Shown here: piece by piece, positions 26,317-34,319 of the stretch | Layout: each line of letters opens with the position of its first letter | Position numbering within the stretch: position 1 is the stretch's first letter | NCBI RefSeq assembly: GCF_001519055.1 | Contig: NZ_KQ954296.1 | Location: 62,001 to 126,000 of the forward strand | DNA length: 64,000 bases | Direction: 5' to 3' | Origin: Novosphingobium sp. Fuku2-ISO-50 | GTDB lineage: Bacteria > Pseudomonadota > Alphaproteobacteria > Sphingomonadales > Sphingomonadaceae | Program-made: the position numbers and the translations under genes | The notes under the pieces: generated by a model | What the model saw: the letters and a program-made list of their open reading frames with translations, nothing else | What the model was told of the DNA's origin: nothing | The model's database searches: none

Positions 26317-28638
26317 TCACTGGCGGAGCAGGAGCGTCATGCCGAAGGTACGCGGACGCAGCATGATGTCCTGATACGAACCGACGCCGACCACGCTGAT
26401 ATATCGCGACAGAATCGGGTGCGAATTGGTCAGGTTGTCGACAAACAGCGACAGGTCCATCACATCGTGGCGCCAGCCCAGGCGCAAGCTGGCGAAATGC
26501 AGCGCCTGTGTGCGGATTGCGCCGGGGTCCGCAGAGCCGGATACGCCATCGGTGACCGTCGTGGTCGGCCCGGTGCTCTTGTACTGATAATCGCCGCGCA
26601 AATAGGCCGATCCCGATCCCACCGGGGTTTCATAATCGCCGCCGACAGTCGCGGTCCACGGATGGGTTTCGAGATGGTCGGCGGTTATCGCCAGTGGAAG
26701 CGCGGCCGCGCCAAGCACGATATTCTGGGTAAAGTGTGCGTTGGTATAGCTGACCGAGCCATCGAGCGAGAGCCCCTTGGCCAGCCGCACCGTGCCCTGC
26801 AGATCAAATCCCTGACTGCGCGCCTTGCCCAGATTGTCGGTAAACTGCGCGCCGCAATGCTGCAGATAGACGTTTTGCTGGATATTGTTCCAATCGACCC
26901 GGAAGGCGCTGGCGGCAAAAGTTACCGCACGACCGACCCGACCCTTGGCGCCTGCTTCATAGCTCCACAGGCTGTCCGACTTATACGTGCCGGGCACATC
27001 GCTATAACCAACCGCCTTCAGATCCGCACCACACACCGACAGCGGCACGGGGGCATTGGTGCCGCCGATGCGATAGCCCTTTGAGGCAGAAGCATAGAGC
27101 AACAGCGACGGCGCGGCCTGCCAGTTGAGCGCGAATTTCGGCGTGACCGGCGTTTCGCTGACCGATTGCGGGGTCTGCAACTCGGTGCCCGAAACCGGAC
27201 CCTGGAACAGCGAATCCCCTTCAAACTTCGTGCGCGCCACACGAATCCCGGCGGTGGCCTTCAACGTCGGGGTGATCGCGAATGTCGCATCGCCAAACCC
27301 GGCGATCTGTTGATCGGCACCGCGGCCGGCACCCGACAGCGAATAGACCCCATTGACCAACCCGGTGCCAAAAACGACTTCGGGCGGCGCACCGCCGAAC
27401 ATCTCGGCAAAATTCGGATCATAGACATTTTCCGAAAAGTGCTGGACCGATTTGGAGAAGAACACACCAAGCACCCAAGACAGGCGCGCATCACGATTGT
27501 TTGATTGCAGACGCATTTCTTCCGTAAAGGTGCGCTGCGAATTGGTCATATAGGCCAACGATTTGTAGTCCGGCGCGACCCACGGCGTGCCGTCGAACAC
27601 AGCGGGCCACAGCGTCGAATAATCGATCTGCGCATTCTGGTCGCGGATGTAGTACGAAGTGTTGTTGATCAACTGCGCCGCGCCGAAATCGTAGGCGACG
27701 TTGAGCGCGGGCAACAGGAAACGGTCATGATCGGGCGAGGCATTGGGCTGTCCGCTGAGGAACCGGTTGTTCGACGGCGAGGACAATTGCTCCCAGGCGT
27801 TGTCGCTGTCGTTGATCACCTTGCGTTGGTAAAACAGCGACGGGGTAATCGTCAGACCATCGACCGGCACCCATTTCAGCGCGACGCGCCCGACCTGGGT
27901 GTCGCTGAAATTGACATTCTTGAACAACGGCTGATTGGCCAGCATGGGATTGGCGTTCTGCCGATCGACCCAGCCGCCGTCGTGGCGATCCCACAGGCTG
28001 GCCGCAAAGCCGAGCTTGCCCGGAATCAGCGGACCGGTAATCGATACCCCGAATTCGCCCGAAGCCGCGCCGCCCTCGGTCGCCGAAACCTCGCCGCGTG
28101 CATAGATGTGCACGGCATCGAGGCTGGGCTGGGTGGTGATGAAACGCACCGTGCCGCCTTCGGACCCCGCGCCGAACAGCGTGCCTTGCGGCCCGCGCAG
28201 CACTTCGACACGCGCGAGGTCAAAGACCGCCGGAAAGGCATTGGTGGTCGAATAGCCGACGACGCGGCTCTGAATCGGGGTATCGTCGATATAGACCCCG
28301 GTGGTCGCCGCGCCGACGGTCGAACTGACCCCGCGAATGGCGATATTGGTCTGGTTGCCAAATCCGCTCGGGTCGAACTGGATGCCCGGCGTCTGGCGGA
28401 CCACGCCGCTGATGTCCTTGATCCCGCGACTGTCGAGCGAAGCCTGGCTGAGCGCGGTAATCGAGACCGGCACTTTGCTGAGCGATTCGGCGCGCCGCGT
28501 CGCGGTCACGACGATTTCACCAGGCGCCGCAGCGTCCTTGGCAACAGTCGCATCTTCGGCAAATGCGGGCGTGATCAGGCCCAGCGCGAGAGCGAAAGCC
28601 CCCGATGTCGCGGCCAGTGCAACGGCGTGCTTGGTCAT
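26317..28638 (-). CDS. TonB-dependent outer-membrane receptor
   Basis: A 773-residue receptor with a signal peptide (ends AFAED), a TonB-box-like EIVVTATRR (41-49), an N-terminal plug domain (GIKDISGVVRQTPGI, VYIDDTPI, VEVLRGPQGTLFGAGSEGG) and a 22-strand barrel ending with the outer-membrane terminus MTLLLRQ. Sphingomonads use many such receptors for organic nutrients as well as siderophores. ATG 28638 is preceded by AGGGA; ATG 28650 is a weaker alternative. It probably forms an operon with the serine hydrolase. A 17-bp palindrome lies between it and the upstream LuxR-type gene. Confidence 0.93.
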   Translation of the reverse strand: MTKHAVALAATSGAFALALGLITPAFAEDATVAKDAAAPGEIVVTATRRAESLSKVPVSITALSQASLDSRGIKDISGVVRQTPGIQFDPSGFGNQTNIAIRGVSSTVGAATTGVYIDDTPIQSRVVGYSTTNAFPAVFDLARVEVLRGPQGTLFGAGSEGGTVRFITTQPSLDAVHIYARGEVSATEGGAASGEFGVSITGPLIPGKLGFAASLWDRHDGGWVDRQNANPMLANQPLFKNVNFSDTQVGRVALKWVPVDGLTITPSLFYQRKVINDSDNAWEQLSSPSNNRFLSGQPNASPDHDRFLLPALNVAYDFGAAQLINNTSYYIRDQNAQIDYSTLWPAVFDGTPWVAPDYKSLAYMTNSQRTFTEEMRLQSNNRDARLSWVLGVFFSKSVQHFSENVYDPNFAEMFGGAPPEVVFGTGLVNGVYSLSGAGRGADQQIAGFGDATFAITPTLKATAGIRVARTKFEGDSLFQGPVSGTELQTPQSVSETPVTPKFALNWQAAPSLLLYASASKGYRIGGTNAPVPLSVCGADLKAVGYSDVPGTYKSDSLWSYEAGAKGRVGRAVTFAASAFRVDWNNIQQNVYLQHCGAQFTDNLGKARSQGFDLQGTVRLAKGLSLDGSVSYTNAHFTQNIVLGAAALPLAITADHLETHPWTATVGGDYETPVGSGSAYLRGDYQYKSTGPTTTVTDGVSGSADPGAIRTQALHFASLRLGWRHDVMDLSLFVDNLTNSHPILSRYISVVGVGSYQDIMLRPRTFGMTLLLRQ

Positions 28639-28805
28639 GGCTTCCCTCATGGTTTTGCCGTTTGCCGCGCAGACGCACGACGAATCGGCGATTTTCCCCT
28701 CGGCCGAGCTGCGGTCTTTTGCAGGCGCTCACGGGGAACACCCGCGCCGGTCCCGGCGTGGTTTGCCATGGATGCATCATGCGGGGGGCACGCGCGTCCC
28801 CCAAA

Positions 28806-28822
28806 TGGTATATGCTATACCA
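28806..28822. promoter_or_regulatory. 17-bp perfect palindrome upstream of the TonB receptor
   Basis: TGGTATA-TGC-TATACCA lies 12 bases past the LuxR-type gene's stop and about 168 bases before the receptor ATG. Its symmetry suggests a dimeric regulator site. The half TATACCA recurs in the tetR-P450 spacer at about 19960-19967. Confidence 0.5.
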
Positions 28823-28834
28823 AAATAAATGCGA

Positions 28835-29944
28835 TCAGGCCGGTTCCCCGGCGACCGACAGACAGATGCGGCGCACCAGTTCGGACTGGCGCCCCGCGCC
28901 GGTCTTGGCCAGAACACGCTTCAGGTGTTGCCGCGCCGTGCCCTCGGCAACGCCGCGCGCCGCAGCAAATTCGCTGACACTCATGCCTCCGGCCAGGTTT
29001 GCAGCAAGCGCCGCCTCGGTCAAAGTCAGGCCAAAGAGCCGCGCGATGTCGTGGGCATCATAGCGCACCGCACAATCGGGCCGCGTCATCACCAGCAGGA
29101 CAAGGTCACGCGACAAGGCGAACTGACCCGGCGCAGGCGCGGGTCGACGGGCGCGCAAATGCAACACCGGGCCACGATCGCCGCCGATCGCAAGCACAGC
29201 GCGGTCGGCCCGGCCTTCGACCAGTGCCGCAAGCGATTCCTGATCCTCGCGCGCGGCGCAGGCCAAATGACCATCGCGCAAGCGCAGCTCCACGCCCGCG
29301 CCCAACAGACGCCGCGCATCGGCATTCATCCAGTGTACGCGCAAGCGGCGATCGCAAGCGACCATCGCGGTCAGCATGCCATCGCCCGCCTGTTCGACCA
29401 ACAGGCGCCGCGCGTCGGCCTCAGCCAGGCGCATCCATAGCCGCACCGCCTGGCTGAAATGGGGCGCCATCGCCTCCAGCAAGTGGCGGTCGTCCGATCC
29501 CATGTCGCGCCCGTCATCGGCTGCACGGTGAAAGATCAGGGTAAAGTGGCGATCCTCGTCGAGTTGCTGGCTGATCCAGAATGCGGGGCCCAGGCCGCAG
29601 CGTGCCAGTCCGTCGCGCAAAACATGGCGATCCCGAGTGCTGTAATCGCCCGATCGCTGGTCGCTGTCGATCTCCAGAGCCTGCGGCGGGCCTTGCGGTC
29701 GGCGAAAGCGGGGGTTGGCGGGCGTGTTGGCCCAGGAATCATGGAGTGCGCCATTGCGTTCCGACACGCTGTCGCGCGTTTCCCACAAAGGCCGGAGATC
29801 GTCACGCGAGGGGACCAGCAATTGCGCCGCCACGCCTTCGACGCCAAGCCGCTGACGCAAGAGATCCATCAATTCGACCCAGCGGGTCTTGTCATCCACC
29901 GCTCCGTAGAGCGTGGCAATCACCTGATCATCAAGCGTAGTCAT
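28835..29944 (-). CDS. LuxR-type HTH regulator with PAS-like sensor region
   Basis: A 369-residue regulator. The C-terminal 65 residues form a LuxR-type helix-turn-helix (GLTLTEAALAANLAGGMSVSEFAAARGVAEGTARQHLKRVLAKTGAGRQSELVRRI). The upstream ~300 residues have the mixed composition of a ligand-sensing domain, with a stretch around MVACDRRLRVHWMNADARRLL that looks PAS-like. No receiver aspartate is evident. ATG 29944 follows GGGAGG-like sequence. It is upstream of the TonB receptor in the same direction and is the likely local regulator. The signal is unknown. Confidence 0.82.
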   Translation of the reverse strand: MTTLDDQVIATLYGAVDDKTRWVELMDLLRQRLGVEGVAAQLLVPSRDDLRPLWETRDSVSERNGALHDSWANTPANPRFRRPQGPPQALEIDSDQRSGDYSTRDRHVLRDGLARCGLGPAFWISQQLDEDRHFTLIFHRAADDGRDMGSDDRHLLEAMAPHFSQAVRLWMRLAEADARRLLVEQAGDGMLTAMVACDRRLRVHWMNADARRLLGAGVELRLRDGHLACAAREDQESLAALVEGRADRAVLAIGGDRGPVLHLRARRPAPAPGQFALSRDLVLLVMTRPDCAVRYDAHDIARLFGLTLTEAALAANLAGGMSVSEFAAARGVAEGTARQHLKRVLAKTGAGRQSELVRRICLSVAGEPA

Positions 29945-30069
29945 GGCCTCCCGCCGATCCGCACCATGCGACCGCGAACGACAGGATACCGCATCCATCA
30001 GGATCGGCAAGCAGCGCCTGCCGAACCGGAACGGCATCGGGTAGCGCGCTGCTCCATCGCGGCGGCGCA

Positions 30070-30513
30070 TCACGTCGCGCGGACCATCCGGATCAGCAAA
30101 CGGTCAAGCGACCAGGCTCCGCCGCCCCGCGCGATCAGCGGCAAAAGCAATCCGGCCCAGGACAAATGCGTCGGCCAGGCTTCGGGATAGACGAACAGCT
30201 CGATCACGCTCGTCATGCCGAGCAAGGCCAAAGCGGCAGGGCGCGTAGCGAGGCCGAGCACCAGCAGGATCGGAAAGAGATGTTCGGAACAGGTCGCGAC
30301 ATGAGCCGCCACATGCGGCGGGACGAACGGCAGTCTATAATCGGTTTCGAACAGATAATAGGCGCTGTCGGTGATGTGGAGCAATCCGGTCACTTTGGTA
30401 CGGCCGGACAGGAAAAAGATCGCGGCAATGCCGCACCGCGCCACCAGCGCCAGCAAGGCATCGGGCAGCAGGCGGCGGGCCAGCGCCGCCGCATTGTCGT
30501 AGAGAGCAATCAT
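30070..30513 (-). CDS. DoxX-family membrane protein (BufD-like)
   Basis: A 147-residue protein with four membrane helices of the DoxX type ([17 protein letters not shown], the [22 protein letters not shown] segment). DoxX proteins commonly accompany bufferin and other MNIO operons, where a redox or membrane role is assumed. It lies 40 bases after bufA1 on the same strand and should share its SigF-type promoter. Function here is inferred from context. Confidence 0.85.
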   Translation of the reverse strand: MIALYDNAAALARRLLPDALLALVARCGIAAIFFLSGRTKVTGLLHITDSAYYLFETDYRLPFVPPHVAAHVATCSEHLFPILLVLGLATRPAALALLGMTSVIELFVYPEAWPTHLSWAGLLLPLIARGGGAWSLDRLLIRMVRAT

Positions 30514-30553
30514 GAGGCAAAGCCTTGTTCAAGCGATGACGGCGCAGCCACGG

Positions 30554-30856
30554 TCAATTGGTGCGCGCAGTCAGCGATCCGTTGCCTTTGGGCGTCTTGA
30601 TCGCGGTGCATGTGCCCGCCTTGACCAGTTTCCACGAATTGCCCTGATAATCGGTTTTCTGCGTGCCCGCGCAGCTCGTGCCGGCACCTGCGGCGCAATC
30701 GTTCTGCCCGGCGCGGGCAATGCCGTAGCATTTTTCCATCGCGGACCTCGCATCGGCAGCATGGGCGTCGGCAGCATGGGCGGCGGCGGCATGGGCAGCT
30801 CCGGCGGCGAGGCCGAGCGCGATACTGGCCGCAAAGGCGGCGGGGGCAAGTTTCAT
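30554..30856 (-). CDS. bufA1: Bufferin-1 precursor peptide (DUF2282)
   Basis: A 100-residue precursor with an N-terminal signal peptide (about 1-23, then an Ala/His/Asp-rich stretch containing a repeated [12 protein letters not shown]) and a core with four cysteines: Cys43 ([10 protein letters not shown]), Cys54 (NDCAAG), Cys62 (SCAG) and Cys83 (GTCTAIK). This is the DUF2282/BufA1 pattern. In the known family, MNIO enzymes convert core cysteines to thiooxazoles and the exported product binds copper. It is followed by doxX and preceded by a GTAACC-N16-CGAA promoter. The start at 30856 follows GAGACT and the signal peptide. Confidence 0.92.
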   Translation of the reverse strand: MKLAPAAFAASIALGLAAGAAHAAAAHAADAHAADARSAMEKCYGIARAGQNDCAAGAGTSCAGTQKTDYQGNSWKLVKAGTCTAIKTPKGNGSLTARTN

Positions 30857-30914
30857 CGGCAGTCTCCATGGACAGGGATCAGGAGCGGGCAGGTCGCCCT
30901 CCTTGCCAGCCCCT

Positions 30915-30942
30915 TTCGCACGCACCGCCGGATCGGTTACAA
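30915..30942 (-). promoter_or_regulatory. SigF-type promoter for bufA1-doxX
   Basis: On the minus strand TTGTAACC (30942-30935) is followed after exactly 16 bases by CGAA (30918-30915). This matches the remembered Caulobacter SigF consensus GTAACC-N16-CGAA. It lies 59 bases before the bufA1 ATG. Confidence 0.85.
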
Positions 30943-30985
30943 GCAGCGCATCGATCACGCTGCGACACACTTTCGTTGCGCAGCA

Positions 30986-31012
30986 TGTAACCGGCGCGCA
31001 TGCCCGGACGAA
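30986..31012 (+). promoter_or_regulatory. SigF-type promoter for bufA2-bufB-bufC
   Basis: TGTAACC (30986-30992) is followed by 16 bases and CGAA (31009-31012), 40 bases before the bufA2 ATG. It is divergent from the bufA1 promoter, the two -35 boxes being about 43 bases apart. Confidence 0.85.
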
Positions 31013-31052
31013 TGGGGTCATGCCGCACCGGCACAATGAGGAGTACCGTCCG

Positions 31053-31340
31053 ATGACCAAGCCCGTTTCTCACTTCGCCCCTTCTGCCCTTGCTCTGGCC
31101 AGCCAGGCCGCGCTGCTCGCCGCCGCGCTGGTTGCGCTGCCTGCCCCGGCCCAGGCCGACGCGGCCAAGGCCGCCAAGGTCGTGCATTGCTATGGCGTCA
31201 ACAGCTGCAAGGGCACGTCCGATTGCGCCACCGCCAAAAACAGCTGCAAGGGTCAGAACAGCTGCAAGGGTCAGGGCTTCAAGGCCGAAAGCAAGGACCA
31301 GTGCGCGGCCCAGGGCGGCAGCCTGACCGAACCGAAATAA
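31053..31340 (+). CDS. bufA2: Bufferin-2 type precursor peptide
   Basis: A 95-residue precursor with a signal peptide (about 1-36, ends APAQA) and a core with six cysteines: Cys46 (VHCYGVN), Cys52, Cys58, Cys65, Cys71 and Cys84. NSCKG occurs three times, two of them in adjacent 18-bp tandem units (31239-31256 and 31257-31274), and the tail ends [11 protein letters not shown]. This matches the second bufferin precursor class. The ATG is preceded by GAGGAG. It is 69 bases before bufB and has its own SigF-type promoter. Confidence 0.9.
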   Translation: MTKPVSHFAPSALALASQAALLAAALVALPAPAQADAAKAAKVVHCYGVNSCKGTSDCATAKNSCKGQNSCKGQGFKAESKDQCAAQGGSLTEPK

Positions 31341-31409
31341 GCCGATGACGGTCGCGCTGCCCGGCGCGGCCGTCCCCGCCCTCCCGTCTCCCCGCCGATT
31401 GGAGCCGAC

Positions 31410-32279
31410 ATGAGCGATCCGCTTTCCGGATTTGGCCTTGGCATGCGCCGACCGCATTATGCGCACTATGTCACGGGCGAGGCCCCGGTCGACTTTGTCG
31501 AAGTCATTTCCGAAAACTTCATGATCCCCGGCGGACGTCCGATCGACACGCTGAGCCGCGCCAGAGCCCATTACCCGGTGGCGCTGCATGGCGTGTCGTT
31601 GTCGGTCGGATCGGCTGACGGGCCGCGCGGCGATTATCTGGACCGGCACGATTATCTGAACCGGCACGATTATCTGGACCGGCACGATTATCTGGACCGG
31701 CTCAAGGCGCTGGTCGACCGGATCGAACCGGCGGCGGTATCCGACCATTTGTGCTGGACCGGGATCGGCGCGTTCAATTCGCACGACCTCTTGCCCGTGC
31801 CTTTGACCGATGAAGCGCTCGATGTCGTGTGTCGGGCGATCGATCGGGCGCAGACGCACCTCAAGCGCCGGATGCTGTTCGAAAACCCGTCGAGCTATAT
31901 CGCCTTTCCCGGAACGATGCCGGAGTGGCATTTCCTGAGCGAAATGGTCCGCCGCACCGGCTGCGGCCTGCTGCTCGATGTCAACAATGTCTTTGTCAGC
32001 GCGACCAACCACGGGCTCGATCCGCTGGCCTGGCTCGACGGGTTGCCCTTGCACGCGGTCGGGCAAATCCATCTGGCCGGACACAGCCAGGGCGAGCACG
32101 GCCTGATCGATACGCACGATGCCGCCGTCGATCCGGCCGTCTGGGCGCTCTATGCCGAAACGATCCGCCGCACCGGCCCTGTCGCCACGATGATCGAACG
32201 CGACGGGAACATCCCGGAGCTTGGCGAGCTGATCGACGAACTGGCGCTGGCGCGCACTGCGGAAATCATGCCCGTATGA
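31410..32279 (+). CDS. bufB: MNIO-family bufferin maturation enzyme BufB (DUF692)
   Basis: A 289-residue multinuclear non-heme iron oxidase. It has a TIM-barrel layout with FVEVISENFM, VALHGVSLSVG, VSDHLCW, MLFENPSSYI, GLLLDVNNVFVSATNHG, QIHLAGH, IDTHDAAV and MIERDGNIPEL, which carry the His, Glu, Asp and Asn iron ligands of the family. In known systems it oxidises precursor cysteines to thiooxazole rings with a DUF2063 partner. Residues about 75-98 are an unusual DYLDRH repeat (four copies), where relatives have a single DYLDRLKAL segment. It overlaps bufC as ATGA. Confidence 0.93.
   Translation: MSDPLSGFGLGMRRPHYAHYVTGEAPVDFVEVISENFMIPGGRPIDTLSRARAHYPVALHGVSLSVGSADGPRGDYLDRHDYLNRHDYLDRHDYLDRLKALVDRIEPAAVSDHLCWTGIGAFNSHDLLPVPLTDEALDVVCRAIDRAQTHLKRRMLFENPSSYIAFPGTMPEWHFLSEMVRRTGCGLLLDVNNVFVSATNHGLDPLAWLDGLPLHAVGQIHLAGHSQGEHGLIDTHDAAVDPAVWALYAETIRRTGPVATMIERDGNIPELGELIDELALARTAEIMPV
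31632..31703 (+). repeat. Four in-frame 18-bp repeats inside bufB
   Basis: Units of GATTATCTGGACCGGCAC at 31632, 31650, 31668 and 31686. The second has one G-to-A change (Asp to Asn) and the last ends CTC, returning to the family sequence DYLDRLKAL. The frame is kept, adding 18 residues. Confidence 0.95.
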
Positions 32280-33028
32280 CCGCGATCGTGCCGCTGGCCG
32301 AACTGCAACGGCGATTCTGCGCCTGGCTGCGCGAGGGCGATGAGGATGTCGCGGCGCGGCTGACCGAAACGCTGAACGTCGGCGCCGGATTGTCGGTCTA
32401 TCAGAACGCCTATCGCGTCTCGCTGGTCGAAGCCTTGTGCGAAACCCACCGGCGCGCCGCGCTATGGCTGGGCGAGGCGGCGTTCGAGGCGGCGGCAGCG
32501 CGATATATCGATGCCGAACCGCCGTCGAGCTGGACGATCGATGCCTATGGCGCCGGATTTCCCGCCGCGCTGCGCGCCGACGATCCGGTCGCTGCCGATC
32601 TGGCCGCAATCGACCGCGCTGTCGGCGATGTCTTTGTCGGCGCCGATGCCATACCTGTCAGTGCCGCCGCGCTGGCCGAAGTCGACTGGCAGACGGCGGT
32701 GATCCGTCCGGTTCCGGCGCTGGCGCTGGTGCCGATCCAAACCAACGCCGATGCGCTGTGGCTCGCCCTGGCCGGCGAGGAAACCGTGCCCGCAGCGAAG
32801 AACGGGGATACCGCCACGCTGATGGTCTGGCGTCAGGGGTTCGAGCCGGTGATGCGCCGCGCCGACCCGGTCGAATGCGCCATATTGCGCGCCTCGCTGG
32901 CAGGCATCGGTTTTGCCCGGATCTGCGAAGAGCTTGCGGACGAAAGCGATGAAGCCGACGCCGTCACCCGCGCCGGCACCGTGCTGGGCCGCTGGATCGG
33001 CGAAGGGCTGATCGCGGACTTCGCCTGA
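32276..33028 (+). CDS. bufC: Bufferin maturation partner BufC (DUF2063)
   Basis: A 250-residue protein of the DUF2063/HvfC type, the partner of MNIO enzymes in bufferin and related systems. The N-terminal helical domain is recognisable (LAELQRRFCAWLREG, GLSVYQNAYRVSLVEALCETHRRAALWLGEAAFEAAAARYI), followed by a C-terminal winged-helix-like domain thought to recognise the precursor. ATG 32276 overlaps the bufB stop. It ends one base before the convergent nrsF stop. Confidence 0.92.
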   Translation: MTAIVPLAELQRRFCAWLREGDEDVAARLTETLNVGAGLSVYQNAYRVSLVEALCETHRRAALWLGEAAFEAAAARYIDAEPPSSWTIDAYGAGFPAALRADDPVAADLAAIDRAVGDVFVGADAIPVSAAALAEVDWQTAVIRPVPALALVPIQTNADALWLALAGEETVPAAKNGDTATLMVWRQGFEPVMRRADPVECAILRASLAGIGFARICEELADESDEADAVTRAGTVLGRWIGEGLIADFA

Positions 33029-33029
33029 T

Positions 33030-33668
33030 TTACCAGCGCAGCAGACGCGGGCCGAGCAAGGCGCCGAGCGCCGCAGCGCCCGCCATGCCCAGCGTATACC
33101 AGGTCAGCACGAACAGCGCCGAGGTTTCGGGGCAATGCAGGCAATAGAGCGTCGCGCCCCAGGCCCCGGCGGCCATGCCCGCGGCCATCCCCGCCAAAGC
33201 CAGCCGCGTCGGGGCCAGCCGACGAAACGACCACAAGAGCCCTGCGAAAATCGGCATCGACAGCGCGAACACGTTGCGCGAACAGACCTTCCAGCTTGCC
33301 CCCAGCCACATCGCCAGCCAGTCTGCGCGCGGTGTATGGGCCAGTTCGCCCACGCCGATCAGCGCAAGCCCGAGCACCGGCACGATCATCAGCCGCAGCC
33401 AGCCGCCGACCCCGCCGTCGGGGCGCGCCAGCCGCAGCGTCGCCGCCGTGGCGCAGATGGCCAGGCTGATCGTATAGGTCCACTTGATCCAGAACGTGGC
33501 GCCATGCATCGCCCGCATGAGATCGGGGCGAAGGCCCATCGCGCCGACCAGGACAAGCGTCATCAGGGCGCCGACAACCATGCCGAGCCCCACGCGTCGG
33601 CCAAGCGCATGGCGCGGCACCGGCGGGACATCGCGCGACAGCGCAGCGATCAGATCTTCACTGTTCAT
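33030..33668 (-). CDS. nrsF: NrsF-type anti-sigma factor
   Basis: A 212-residue inner-membrane protein with six hydrophobic segments, of the DUF1109/NrsF family that restrains SigF. Cysteines sit at Cys129 (WKVCSRN) and Cys176/Cys179 (LYCLHCPE), matching the conserved pair needed for stress sensing in Caulobacter NrsF. It overlaps sigF as ATGA, so the two are co-translated. Copper, chromate or cadmium are the signals known for the family. Confidence 0.92.
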   Translation of the reverse strand: MNSEDLIAALSRDVPPVPRHALGRRVGLGMVVGALMTLVLVGAMGLRPDLMRAMHGATFWIKWTYTISLAICATAATLRLARPDGGVGGWLRLMIVPVLGLALIGVGELAHTPRADWLAMWLGASWKVCSRNVFALSMPIFAGLLWSFRRLAPTRLALAGMAAGMAAGAWGATLYCLHCPETSALFVLTWYTLGMAGAAALGALLGPRLLRW

Positions 33669-34210
33669 CGCAAGCTGTCCCTGACCCGCGCGGCCAGCGC
33701 CCGGAGCCCGCGATGCGCCGACACTTTCACATCGGATTCGCCGATGCCCAGCCGTTCGGCTGCCTCTGCGGTGTTCAACCCCTCGATCCGCGTCGCGCGC
33801 AGCACCGCCGCCTGCTTTTGCGGGATTTTTTCGAACAGGCGATCGAGATCGGCACGCGCATCGCTCGCTTCGGCAAAGGCAAAGTCGTCGGCCAGTTCGT
33901 CCAGATCATCGAGCGACGTCGTGCGCCCGCTGCGTCGATAGCGATCGATCAGCTTGTAGCGCGCAATCGCATAGAGCCACGCACCGAACGGGCGGGCGGG
34001 ATCATAGGTGGCGCGGCGTTGGTGCACGGCCATCAGCGTTTCCTGCACAAGATCCTCGACGTCATCGTCCCGCCCGCCAAGGCGGCGACGAAAGAAGCGG
34101 CGCAACGCGGGCAAGAGTGCGCGCAGCAGCGCCGCATGCGCGACACTGTCACCCGCCAGACCTGCCAGCATCAAGGCCCGCAGGGGATCATCTTCATGCT
34201 GCATGCACAT
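33665..34210 (-). CDS. sigF: ECF sigma factor SigF
   Basis: A 181-residue ECF sigma factor with region 2 (VEDLVQETLMAVHQRRATYDPARPFGAWLYAIARYKLIDRYRR) and region 4 (AAVLRATRIEGLNTAEAAERLGIGESDVKVSAHRGLRAL). It pairs with nrsF, which follows. The first ATG is 34210, but ATG 34204 has GGGG 8 bases before it and may be the true start. An own GTAACC-N16-CGAA promoter ends only 13 bases before ATG 34210, so the leader would be very short. Confidence 0.93.
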   Translation of the reverse strand: MCMQHEDDPLRALMLAGLAGDSVAHAALLRALLPALRRFFRRRLGGRDDDVEDLVQETLMAVHQRRATYDPARPFGAWLYAIARYKLIDRYRRSGRTTSLDDLDELADDFAFAEASDARADLDRLFEKIPQKQAAVLRATRIEGLNTAEAAERLGIGESDVKVSAHRGLRALAARVRDSLR

Positions 34211-34222
34211 TGCCCCAGCGAA

Positions 34223-34248
34223 TTCGTCGCGAGCGGAGGTTTGGTTAC
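34223..34248 (-). promoter_or_regulatory. SigF-type autoregulatory promoter of sigF-nrsF
   Basis: On the minus strand GTAACC (34248-34243) is followed by 16 bases and CGAA (34226-34223). It matches the two bufferin promoters exactly in boxes and spacing and implies positive autoregulation. Confidence 0.85.
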
Positions 34249-34319
34249 ACCAAGACGCGCAAGCCGTCAGCGAAAATCACAAGAGCGCCGCGACACGCCA
34301 TCCGCCGACCGGGCGATCC

